Origin: Microvelia longipes
Taxonomy: Eukaryota > Arthropoda > Insecta > Hemiptera > Veliidae
Assembly (NCBI GenBank): GCA_018340805.1
Contig: JACMZG010001908.1
Location: forward strand, 15,665,170 to 15,729,169
Direction: 5' to 3'
Length of the DNA stretch: 64,000 nt
Notes under the pieces: model-generated
Databases searched by the model: none
What the model was told of the DNA's origin: nothing
What the model saw: the letters and a program-made list of their open reading frames with translations, nothing else
Part shown: one piece after another, positions 26,915-40,400 of the stretch
How the letters are laid out: each line of letters opens with the position of its first letter
How positions within the stretch are numbered: position 1 is the stretch's first letter
Made by a program: the position numbers and the translations under genes

Positions 26915-29900
26915 GTGTGTGTGTGTGTGTGTCTTTTATAATCCTTAAAATACTTCAGTTTTAGGTCCTATTTTATTTCATTTTTATGTCCTATTTTATT
27001 TTTAATTTCCATAAATGACCTGCCTTACGCGATGGGGTTACTAGTGGCAGCTGCGTTTCTTTTTGCCGATGATTACGGAGTGGTTTTATCATCCAAAGCA
27101 CTATCTGACTTGCAGCAAGTACAGTCCCTAGCCTTTAGTGTTCTTGCAGATTGATGCAATCCAAATAAGGTTAAATTAAATGATGAGAAAATTGTACTGT
27201 TTCAAGATTATTTCAAGTATTACCAACCTTACAGCTTATTGAACATAGTAAATTACCTTGAACATTTGCCACTTCAGAGTCATTGCAATGAAATATTTTA
27301 TTCCTGACTATGAGGTATGATTTCTTATAGACAGGTTCTTTCATATTATTTCTCCTAGTCAATTCTTCCAGGATTTGTGAAGGTGTTTGCGAATCTCTCC
27401 ATTTGTTGTAACCATCCCTAGAACAATGGTTGAATTCTTCTTCTTAAATTGTGGTAACTGTTTCACTCGTTGACTTTAGAATGTTTTTATGATAATAAAA
27501 CAAATCGTGCGCCTCAAATTTTATTGAGATGATAATTTTGGAAAACCTTTTTTTTTACTTGTCCTTATTCATACCGTAGATACCTACGGCATGAATGAGT
27601 TTGGTTGTTTAAACAACCCTTTCTCTATATAAATAGGGAAAGGGTTGTTTAAACATTTTAAAAATCAGAAATCTTCAAAAAGTGTTTAGATCGGGCTGAA
27701 ATTTCTTAGACATGTATTACTATGTATGGTAAACAAACATATGAAGTTTCATTATATTATCAGCATTAGTTTTGGTTTTGTATAGTTTGACATGTACAAC
27801 ATAATGTAAACAAATAACGTTTTTTGACAAACACATGTGAAAATTCGCTTATATCTTGGCAGTATACCACTTATATAAACTAGTAATATGACAAACTGAT
27901 ATAGGTCAACAACCATGTGGCTGCGAAGCGGCCCCCAGCGCCGACGCCGCAGGGCGGCCAAAAGGCCGAAGGCTTTTTGTTTCTAATGTGTATGGGCTAA
28001 AATGTAAAATATTTGAAGGCACGAATTTCCAAATATAACCTTATAAGACAAACTTATAGAAAAGTACTGTGACTGCTTCAAATGAAATCGGAACTCTTGT
28101 TTTAGTAAATTAATTCTAGCACTTGAACGATTTATTCAACTATTTTCTCTATACAATGACAAATTTCATTAGTATGTATATTTGTACTTTAAAAACTTAC
28201 GTATGGTATACATTAGATAATCCGCAAGTTGCTCTGTGTTGCGTGTAAAACCTATTTTCTATATCTATGTGAGTTTGTCCGATCAATTTGCCATCAATTT
28301 TATTCTTTATTTGCACTGTTAGAAATGTATCGAATGGAAGAGTTCCTTCCACATCAAATACTCTGCCAGCAAACATTTAAAAAATATCTAATTAAAATTA
28401 GAACTCCGGCTGTGTTGCCGCTAAAGAGTTAAGGCTAGACTTAAAGTCTAGTTCAGCTGCTGGAAGATACATTACATACATATGATGTGTATATGTATGT
28501 ATGTATGTACTTTTAGACTATTTCTTGTAAACACGCAACCAATTAATATTTTTTATTGACATTGGTACAGAAATCAACCAGGTTATTGTGACGTTATTAA
28601 CCTGGTTTGCTGAGTCACTAAAATTAAAAATAAAGATTGTTAGGGCCTAGCTTGGCGTGGTTCCGTGGGAGCCATTTTATCCCTGTCGGTCTAGGACAGT
28701 AGACTAACCTGGGTTTCACAAAAGGGATCATCTAGTACTACTGAACCCAACAGATATTGTAGAGGTCATTGACCTAGACGTACACATATATTAAGATATG
28801 TAAAAAATTATATATATTTGTATATAGTTTGCATTACTTGGGATGGGCCGATTCAGGTGTAACCAGTCTCAATGATTTAGCTTGCCGTCTACCTGAATAT
28901 GTAATATCTTCTTTTTTTAACCGATTAAAGTTTAAAATAAAAGTTTCATGATGTCATATATTTTTACAAACAACAGGTCTGGTACCCTATCTCAGTAAAA
29001 AATTTCTTATTATTTCTCAGGATCATACAAGGGGTAGCATAGTTTTGTACAAACCATATGGTATAAAAATTCGCATTTCCTATAAAAAAAAATCTATGCA
29101 AATGGACAGAAAAGTAAAAATGCCACTGTTCCGACTATAAAGCATACACCGATAACCTGAGGAAGCAATGTATTGGTGTGCAAAAAAAACCAAGCGTTGC
29201 AAAGGAAATTGACCCTTTTTCGTGCTTGAATTTCTTAAACTTTGATTAACATTACATTCTGAGGGCGATCAAAGCAAGCTCGAAGGTATTATCCCCAGAT
29301 ATTGGATTTCGTATAATAAATAAGAAATATGATGTCTTACTCTTCCTCTTTACTTCGGTCTCTCTACGTTTAGCCTAAACATAACTTAGATTAAGCGGAG
29401 CGAGTGTAGATATAGATAAATATCTATAAGACCAAAATATTTTAACTGTAATTAAAACCAATAGTATCTACACAAAAATGTCAACTGTAGCAACTGAAAG
29501 TTAAAGTAGTATTACTTCAGACTCGCTCCGCTTAATCTAAGTTATGTTATACTGAGATAGGGTACCAGACCTGTTGTTTGTAAAAATATATGACATCATG
29601 AAACTTTTATTTTAAACTTTAATCGGTTAAAAAAAGAAGATATTACATATTCAGGTAGACGGCAAGCTAAATAATTGTGACTGTAACTATCATCATATTA
29701 TCTTGTAACTATCATACTTTCCAAATATCGGTTGTATGGAAGGAAGTGAACTTGATTTTCTATCTGATATCGTTTGGTTTGAAAACTTGACTTGTGCGTA
29801 AGGATTGATATGATCTCTCTTATACATGTGTAAGAAATGAGCTCTCACTAGGTAAACTCTAACGAGTATACGTTTCCTTTTACTGCTTCTTTTTGCCATG

Positions 29901-31386
29901 TTGAGGAATACGCCGTCGGTCAACTTCTGTCCTGTTGTGGTCAAGTGATAATCATCTGGGATTTCATACAGCGCTACAGATCCCTGCAAAATTTGTATTA
30001 AATGAAATTGGGTGAGGAGTACATAGAAACTTTTCCTCATCTAACTAAATTTGCCAAGCTCATCCCAAGGAACTTACATAAAGGGGAAGGGGCATATCAG
30101 ACCTTCACTATGTTAAAAACTGTCGCCAACCCCCACCGCTACTCCCTCGAGCTTTCATAGCACTACTACATCCTTCATATCACTAGGTTATAAACATGTT
30201 GAGTAAAATATTAGTTCTTTATTATTGTGTTTTGGTTAATCGCACATATTTAATGTTAGTCATTAAATATGTTTAAGATTATAAAGTTATGAATCCAAAG
30301 AAAATAAAAAAAATACTGTAAGTAAACTCTGTAGACATTAAGCGTGTTAGACCTTATAAGTGAAAAACTCAAACATTATAGTGAGTGGTAATTTAAGCGT
30401 GTTTATAACCTTTTCAAGCAATAAACAATAGGAAACCATTCAGAGGTAAGTTTGCCTCTAAAATTGAAGACCTGCGCTGTTTTGAGAATGCAAAAGCAAA
30501 AGCATGCGCAGTTTGTACCAAGCATGTGCAGTTGATTTTTGACATGTGTTTCGTGATGAATTCTCTCTATATTTTGGTTTTCGATGGGGTCACTTGTTTG
30601 TATGGCAAATCGACTTAATGCGTCATCCCCTTTATTCAAAATCCTTGGTGATATACCAATGATATGGTGTTGAGTACCAATGTACTCAGGATAACTCTTA
30701 TAATACTGTATTTTATTGGGCAGCGATGTTTGCTTATATTATTTCAAATGAAACTATTTTAATGGTCGTGATAATAGTTAAGGACAGGTTATGATCACTC
30801 AACAAGTAGGCCACATCATTGAGCCCTTTTTCTAACTCCTTAGATAGAAAATAGTGTTCTACCTTATGAGTCTAAGTGAAGGAATTTGCTGTCCAATCTG
30901 GAGATGATAAAGCCTAAACATGGTCTAATCTACAGAAGAAACGTGACTTTACTATAAGTTGTATATCTTTAAATAGAAACAACGCGTTTTTATTTTTGTT
31001 TACATTTAAGAACCTGTAACGTTCATCATCAATTAATTATACATTGAGTTAATGTGCATATCATACCTTGAACTGGACTCTCGTCGATTTTCTTTTATTC
31101 TTCTTTGAATTGAGTCTGTTAATATTAAAAGTCTTAATTGAATCCATAAAATTTTGAAATTCTATTTGCTTCTCCAATTCATTTTCGTACACCTGTTTGC
31201 ATTCAACAAATAAGTTTTATTATATATTAATACAAAAAAATGTTTGTTTATGGCACTGGTTTATGGGAGCTTTAAAGTATCCTGAATATCAAGTACCATC
31301 ACCTTCAAGCTGACTATCCTGAAATGGTTCTGATCTGGTTTACTCTAGCCATTGTTTTTTTTATTTATTTGCGAATTTCGAAAGCA

Positions 31387-31455
<69 letters not shown>

Positions 31456-34400
31456 CGTTTTTAATTAAATTTTAGTAAAAGTAATCCTTCTCAAAATGTA
31501 GATTCTTGTATTCCGCTACCCTTTTGCCATCTAGGACCGGTTTTATTAAATACTCAGCAGGTGTTTTAAGTTATTATATTTGTTCTTTACAATCTTTCTT
31601 CATTAATGGATATGTATAACACATATTTAAAATAATGTTTTGTTGTTAGGGTGGTATCCCCTAGGTATGAACACCAGTCAACCGGCTTTCGTGTTGTCAG
31701 TAGAATTAGATTGTGTTTACGGTCATATGCTCGTTCTATATTAGTATTATTCTAAGAATTTACCAAATTGTTTATTCGTTGTTTATACTATGCATGGACT
31801 GCCTGATAGTATTATGATTTTAATAAGGGAAGAGTAAGTTTGGAGTATTTTTAACTTGCAAGTAGTAAGTATGAATAACTTACAACTATAGCAGGTAAAG
31901 TTTTTGAATTTGGTCGCTTTAATTTACTCCATCCTGTATCGGTTTCTTGGTGTATTGGTACCTGAAATATTTATCAAATAGCATTATTTTATATATATAT
32001 CTATTAGCATTGAAAAGACTAACATTTTTTGAATTTTTTAAAAGCTCTATCTAATTAAATCTTTTTTTAACGGTGCTTAAGACATGGCCCAATTAAAAGC
32101 AAAAGAAATGGAATGATCAGTCCGAAAGACCTGAAAATTAAAGTAATATCAGTGGTGTCGGTAATTGAGAACATTATTACAAACAATAAAACAAAAAATT
32201 AAACTCTCATTTTACATTTTCATTAACAAAAATCAAAGAAAGTTAAGAACTGCCCGTCATACTTTACTTTGTGGCATAACGTTTATGCACAACTACAACA
32301 GCTTAACGGTTAGAATACCTGCTTCTGGAAGAAAGCGTAATATTTAGACCACCAATCAAATTCCATGAGTTGATGCAATTTCTCTTGTTGATATTCTTCT
32401 ATTAGTTTTTGATTGTCTGGAACCTTGACTTCACACAATAGTATTCTTCTTATTCTTGTTAAAAAATTTCTCAGTACTGATTTTTTCTTTTTGATTTCTA
32501 TCTATCAAAGGAAAAATATTCATTCTATCTAAATCTGAATACTTTATTCTTAACTTGCAGACATTTATTATTGTGTTGTTTAGCCGCTTGTCGAGGTCGT
32601 TAAGGCGTCAGTTATTATACTGATCACTAACAACACGAAAGTTTAGGATATGCATCCCAGGTTAAGCCATAGAGGTATTATGGAAAGGCCCTATTGGTTA
32701 AATTTTGAAACATCGAAAAAGTAACCTGACAACCTTTGCTTATAAATATAATCAAATAATCAGAACAATATCACAATAACTTGTATATAAAAACAATAAA
32801 AATACAAATTATAACACAAGCAATGTGCAAGAAACCGAAATAAATTTATTAATTATAACCTTAACTTAAAGAAGGTTTCAATGAGGTTGCACAGAGCCCC
32901 TGAGAGCCTCATAAAGATGTTTCAGGCTTCTCAATGAATTTAGATAGGCTATGCCCCCTCTAGTACATATAGCTCTGACATGTAATTACATATCTAAACG
33001 CACACCAAATTTGATCTAAATTAGTCAATTTGTACGGCAGTTATCGCGAGACGTATTAACAAACAATCAAAGATTGTGCTATTGAGCTGTATAATGAAGA
33101 AATCTCAGTAACATTCGCTTAATGAAGGAACTTTATTTTTTATTTACGCATGGTTGTACTTACTGGAATTAAAGGGTCTGGTTTCTTTTTATCGATTAAT
33201 GGTTCATCTTCCGAGCATCCTGGATCTGTCACTACTTTAATTATCAATTCATCTTAAAAGATAAAAATAAGTATATATTTAAGTAATAAGTAAATTTCTA
33301 AAGCAGTTTTTTCATTAAAAAATTACAAGTAGATTTTAGCTTATAAGCTATCAAAATTTAATAAAAATCAACATGTTTATACCTCTTTATTTTTTTCTAG
33401 AAAATTTGCTGCGTTACTGCCTAGTAGGTTCATACCTTAACTTTGTTATTTTTCATCTTAACAATAATTTCGTTTTATCAAAGGTGGTAAATGAAAAAAA
33501 AACTGTGCTTGAAAGTAAGAAGTTAATTACCAAAATTTATGCTTACCAGAATCTTGAATAAGTTTGTCTCTCTCCGTATGATAATATTTAGCCTGTGCCA
33601 CTGTTATAGTTTCTCTTTTAAATTGGTTAATATTTCTCACAACATGATTACCAAGGTATTGTGATATCCCAAAATGTTTATTATCAAATAATCTTATCAC
33701 TAATGGAGGTGCAAATGATGCTTCGATTGGTATATTCTAAAAAAATCAAACCATATTTAAAATAAGAAAGATTCATTAGGAATTTGTTCAAGGATTTTTT
33801 TTTATTAAGAGCGGAGATTTACGTCTTGTTGGACGTTAATTTTGTAAGCATGAAGTACCAAGAGGTAACCCCTCTCAAATTTACCGTTGAATTGAAAGGC
33901 AGACATCCACCGAGACGTAATTCTATCCAGCGGTGAGCTTCAGGTGAATTAAAAGACAAGTGGATTGATTTCGATGAGGCCTTCTCTTTTTAAGTCCCTC
34001 TTAAGAAACGCTAGCTGGCTTGATATCTACTTCCACTAATTCACTTTGCTACAATATGCAAAAAAGTGAATTCCTGCAGATTCATTTAATAGCGGAAATA
34101 ATATATGGTTAAGTTACTATTATTCTATCTCTGCAAAATGTTTAAAATATTTAAGTTGCCTGATTTTGTTGAATTCATATTTTCGTCTATATATCTCAGT
34201 ATGAGTGGGTCTATACAATTTTTGAGTTGCAATTTAGTGATAGAGTAAGTCCATTCTTGAATGAAGAGGCTTTTTTAAATAGTGGCCAGTGTAAAAACAT
34301 TTAAGTGTTGAAACTTGGGAAAAAAAGACTTAACTGAACTGGTCTATACAATTGTGTTACACTCGAAAATTCATACTGCATACTATTGTCTCACTATTCT

Positions 34401-37400
34401 CTTGGGCCTTCCTTTTCAAATGCGTCACTGGGTTACACTAACCTGACTCACTGCTAATTTTTCTGATTTTATATTATTTTATAATAAAGATGTGTAAGAT
34501 TCTTATGTTAATAACAGAAAATTGATTTTTATATTATTATATTACTGTGTGGTCTATGGCTGTATTGATAATAGAAAAATAAAATAAAGGGCATCATTCA
34601 AGCAACCTTAAGGTTTAGACAAATTTTAAGTAACTTAAGTAATAGTTATTTACTCGTCAAAGGGAGAAAAGAAAGTTTTACAGCTCAAGGCCAAGTTTTT
34701 ACTTAAGGCGAAGCCGCAGGTAAAAAATTTCATTATCAAAGGTATATTATAAGGTAAACAAGTTAGCTTCTGAAGCTTTGCCGAGGGAGATAACTAATAT
34801 TGATTCCCGAGGCCTAGCCAAGGGAGATTCTACGAGAGCTGAAATTCTTCGATCCATGTCGCATATTAAATTTTACCTACGACTTACATGATTAGTAAAA
34901 TACATTTCTTATTCATTCCAAAAAATTGTTGATGATAATGGGAATGAGAAGTTACAATTTGAAGGGTTGTTAATAAAGATTGTTGGTTGGGGTTTTAATT
35001 TTTGTACACATTCTCTTTTTCATTTCTTACATTATTTAGCATTAATTTTGTGACTTTGATTTTATTCGGCATAGATGTATATAGAATCTACATACATCAA
35101 AGCCACTGCACTTGATTGCCATGCCTTTTTAAAGTTGTCATAGATGCACCTGCATTGGCAAGAAGGGTCACTGACGTTCTACACAGGCAATGTCCTGTAG
35201 GATCAGGGATTTTTTTATTTTTTATTAGGATCAGGGAGATTAAATTAATATTACAATATTTACGTCCCTAGGGATGTAAATAAGTGTTTTACGTCCCTTG
35301 GGACGTAAAACACGTTTACTGGGCCAGGTCGCTACTTATGAAAACCTGATTTACAAACCAAGTCGTTGGTAAAAGTTTTTTCTTATCATCCTCATCAAAA
35401 ACTGAGGTACTAATCGAGATTTGGTTCCATTTGATCCTTGTTGTCCATACCGGCAATTTTTAAACGTAAGTACGTTATCAATTGTGAATATATGTAAGTT
35501 ATCTTGTACATGAGGATAACCCACCATAGGATATAGATGAATCCATTGAAATTTTGTATAAGGATGACAAGACACGAATTTTCACATTTCGTTTAATTCG
35601 ACCAACATTTTTAAGGATGGACTAATGTCTTTGTAAAAAATTATTTACCACATCAACAAAAGCTAGGCTTTGATCAAAGTTGGGGAAGCTAGTGAAATTG
35701 TCCATTATCTCAGACATAGTTGTTGCACTCCCACAGTTAATTACTATCTGAGGATTCTCTATAGTTTGACTTCTCCCTCTCTCTGTCTTCTGTCTAACTC
35801 CCCAGAATAAGATTTCTAATCTGTAGAAAAATAAATAGGTTTCCTCCTTTTCATTTTAATTATAATTTTTTTACGTAATTAATTTTTAAGTGCATCTCTG
35901 AATGAGCTGTACTCGTGCTCAGAAATGGCTGGAGTTGATAAACATAGCCATTACGATTGTTTAATTATAATGTAAAAATATATGCATATATTTGTTTATT
36001 TTGTACACCCTAAAATTCCTAAAAGGAAGGGTTCTTCATAATTATCCGTTTCAGGAACTTTTATGATGCTCTGATCTGTTTTCATCAAGCTGTATGTGTG
36101 TGTCAGGCGTAACTCCCGCTATGATTATGCTAGAGGGATGAAACTTTGTCACAAAACTCAGTCTTAACGGTAGTTTTGCTGCCTGAAGATAACCTCGTTA
36201 AACTATTTTCAATAGTTGATGCAGGATGCAACCCACCTGAGGTTGTTCCCACAGGGTAAATATCCTGAAGGGCCTAAAATGAGAATTTAATTTATTTAAT
36301 TATTTTCACCTTAAATATATACCATATATGTACCATTCACCTGAGTTTATGATGAGGTGGTTTGATATAGTTAGGTATGGCTAAATTTGAAGTTTCTCTG
36401 TATGAATCAATTGTTTCCTCTGATTTAATAGAATTTGATGAGTCACTCTGTAAACATTATTTATAAGTTAGCACCATTCCCAGTAGGTGCGAGTCATACA
36501 TTTACATGTTTGTAGTTATATAAGACAAACAAAATATCATAACATACTATAGATATCACAAACTATATACACGTAGTTATCAAAATATCTAAATTCTTTA
36601 TAGTTGTCACTAGAATACTCCTAGAAGCTAACTTTTTAAAATTAGGATCGGATGATGAAGAGAAAAAAAACTACTAAAATTTTTTGTAAAAGTTATTATT
36701 GAAATTGTAGCAAAGATTGGACTGCCATCTTTTATAGTACTGACCAGAGACTATTAAGTTCTAAGTACTCCGTGTACTGACCTTTGAAAAAATCACTAAA
36801 CTTCTGTGATTTATTTATTCCGCATCCTAGGGGCTGAGGTAAAGGTATTTATGCTATTAATAATACTTTCAAGCCTTTGTGCTTTCAAGGTACTTGTTTT
36901 TAACGAATTTCATACTTTCAAGGTTGTTGTTAGGGTTCTCCGGTGGTGACCGCGTCAATGTAGATGATAAATCCAACGTTCCGCTTCCACAGTGGGATGC
37001 ATCTTGGGATGTAGAACATCGTGGATGAACTCTCAAGGCTCTACAAAACTGAACAGTTCCATATCGTAGAATATTGAGTGTTCATCTATAATTATAATGT
37101 CCAACATCCCTGAAAATACCTTAACGGTCAAGGAACTCATGTAAAGTGGAAGAAACATATCAGCCCTTCCCAAAATAAAATAGAGTTGCCAACCCCCACC
37201 GCTACTCCCTGGGGCACTCGTAGCAATACTACATACTAAACATATCGAGTAAAATTTTAGTTCTTTTAATTATGTAGTAGTTAATTAAACATATTTAATT
37301 TTATTCTAACCTTGTTTAAGATTATAAAGTTATGAATCCTACAAAAATAAAAAAATGCTAGAATTAAAGTATGTCGACGTTAAGCGTGTTAGACCTTTTT

Positions 37401-40400
37401 TTGTGAAAAACTCAAACCTTTTACGCTTCTCCTATACTTTTAAACTCTATATGGGATAAGTTGTCCCATGCCCATCTATTTTCTATGAAAACAGTGGCGA
37501 CATAGAGACATTTTGCATAGAGATATATTACTAAAGAGGTCTTAATGGTTATATTTTAAAACATAGGAAAGGCAGCCTGAGCACCTTCGTTTATAAATAT
37601 AATCAAATAATTAGTACAAAATTATTTTTTAATAAAAGGGTGTTTTGTTAATAAGTGTAATGGCTGGAACCGGTCTCAATTTCCGTAAATACCTTCCTGA
37701 ACAAGGATCTGCAATTCTGCCGACTCGTATCGGATGGGTGTCCCAGGCAGAACCTTTACCCCTAAAGTGCGTTCTGCCTGGATACCCATCCGATACGAGT
37801 CGGCAGAATTGCAGATCCTTGTTCAGGAAGGTATTTACGAAAAATTGAGATCGGTTCCAGCCATTACACTTATTATTAACAAAACACCCCTGAGCTCTTG
37901 ATCTATAAAAAAAATAAAACACAAACAATGTGCGGGAAGAGGAAAACAATTAATGTATCATAACTTTAAATCACTTAAGGAGGAGGTTTTGATATGGTTA
38001 CACCGAGCCCCTTAGAGTCCCAAAATGATGTTTAGGCCTCTCAGTGGATTGAAATAGGCTATTCCCTCTCTAGTATTTATCTCTATGCTTTTTTTGCCTT
38101 TATGCCCTCCCTGTGTCAGCGGTTGAAGCGTAACGTCGAATTCATCATCTACAAGAGCATCTAAAAACATTAACCTTTATGACAATAACTAAAGCTTACA
38201 TAGTTTATTACCACAAATATTATCAAAAAGATCTAGTGTATGGAACCTTAACGAGTTGAAACGCAGCTTGTATTTCTCCTTTGTCTCTTTTATAGCCTTC
38301 TATATTATACCAGGTTATGGTTGGCAATTTATTGGTAGATGTAGTGATGTTTGTGTCTCCAAGTATCGTAGGTTTTGTCATAAATCTACCTAGCAGCTTG
38401 TCTCTTCTCTGGAATTAAATGGAACGTCATAAACAATTAGATCCAGGGTTTCTTTGAGAGGGTTTTCACCGGGGGATCTTAATCATTTTTTAATATCAAG
38501 AATAACTTTTTCCAAAGAATAACATTTTTATTTATATTTTTATATAAATAAAAGTAATATTGAACTAACAAAATACAAAGTATTTTTTAGAAATGTTTAA
38601 AATTTAAAGTAACACAATAAAAATAATAACTTCAAATAATAAAATGGGGTACCATTCATGGCTATATACAGGATGAAACAATTAGATGCACCAACTTTTG
38701 GTGGAATACCGTAATATTGCCTATTTTGGAAACCGCTTTGAATCTTAAAAAAAAGTTAATACTAATAAATATCACTATATTCCAAATATCTATAAATAAA
38801 TATAACATCTATGTCGAACAAAAGCGTGATGAAAAAAATACCAAAATATAGTGATATTAGCATAAACTTTCTTAGGATTCAATGCAGATTCCAAAATAGG
38901 CAATATTACGGTATATTATTACTTAACGTATTAAATATACCAAAAGTAGTAACAAAATTAACATATTAGGGTAAATTTATAAACTAATAATGGTAAATTA
39001 CAATTTTGATATCGACCCATTTTTACTACTAGTGGGCGATTTTTCACCCCAAAGGAGAGCTACATTTAATTTTTAACATCAATGGCTTTCAACTAAAAAA
39101 AGAACTTTAAAAAAACTGAACATAAGTAATTAAAAAACAAAAGTTAATCTTGCTACACTATTTAAGTTGAGAAGATACAAAAGATTTGAATTTAGAATTA
39201 GAAAAAGAGAAAATAATATCAGAATTCGTAATAGAATTAGCTAAGCGCATCATACGAGAAATAGGAGAGTTAAAAAGGTAGTTTTTTCGAAGGAAAAGGA
39301 TGTTTAAAATATTTTGGTTTCTAAGATTTATTGAGTACGGTTCATGATAGGAAATTAAGGAAGAGACAAGAGACAACATTAAGAAGAGGACAAACGACAA
39401 AATAATTTATTAAACGATAGAGGAAGGAGAGATCAAAAGAAGAAAGCAAACAGAAGGAGGAGTGAGATAAAAAAAGATTGGATTTCAAGATATGAAGTAT
39501 TATCATAATCCAAACCAAGACGATAACATCACATTCTAAGAAATTTCAAATATATAGATGACAACTTTTCTTTATAAGTCGTTTGATGAGGAGACCACAC
39601 AGAAGAAGCATATTCAAGACTAGGACGGACGAGAGAAAGATAAATATATTTAAACGTTTCGATTAAATAAAATCCTTTACAGAACGGTCAATGAAACCTA
39701 AGAGTTTGAAAGATTTACTATTTTTTGAATGTGATGATTGAAGATAAGTCGATGATCGAAGAGAACGCCTTAATCAGTAATAGTTGAAACACGCTCTACA
39801 GTCTCGTTGTTTATAGAGTAGTTAAAATAGACTTGGGTTTTTTTTCTAAAAAAGGATATAACTTTGCATTTCATAATATTGAGTTCAACCCATTAGCAGT
39901 GCACCATTCAGAAAAACTATTTAAAGAATTTTGAAGATAAAAAATCGAGGAGTGATTTAATTTTAAAACAGTTTGTGATCATCCGAAGAGAAGAATTTGC
40001 CTCCCCACCCAATTACTACTACTACTCTGGCTAGGTAACCGCTCATTGCTGCTTAACATGAGTGATCCAATACAACCGTAAATATACCAGCCTAATTGAA
40101 ATACAACTTTCTCATTTATTAATGAGATGTGAATGTGTATTAATGAATGTGTTTTGAAAATAAAATGCATTCATTTTCCTAAATAAATACATTACTAATA
40201 ATATATTGCTTTAAAAGGCGTTACATTTTTTAAGTAATCAACCAATCAAAAAATAGATACAAACAAATTGCAATGTACATTTTTTTCATTCCAGACTTCT
40301 ATTATGATTGTTGGCAGGGTTCCACAGTGAGTATCACTAGTTGAGAGTTGATGAGAGCCGAGTATTTCAATATTATGAAACACTAACATTTCTTGCCATT

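Noticed and set aside
37629..37949. Two opposed open frames of 67 and 106 codons
   Set aside because: They are the two sides of the 37638-37890 palindrome and have no similarity to known proteins.
38100..38163. Possible extra ferlin exon reading ALVDDEFDV
   Set aside because: Its phase cannot join exon 7 (phase 0), it lacks a usable donor, and exons 7 and 8 already join in frame with family-like spacing.
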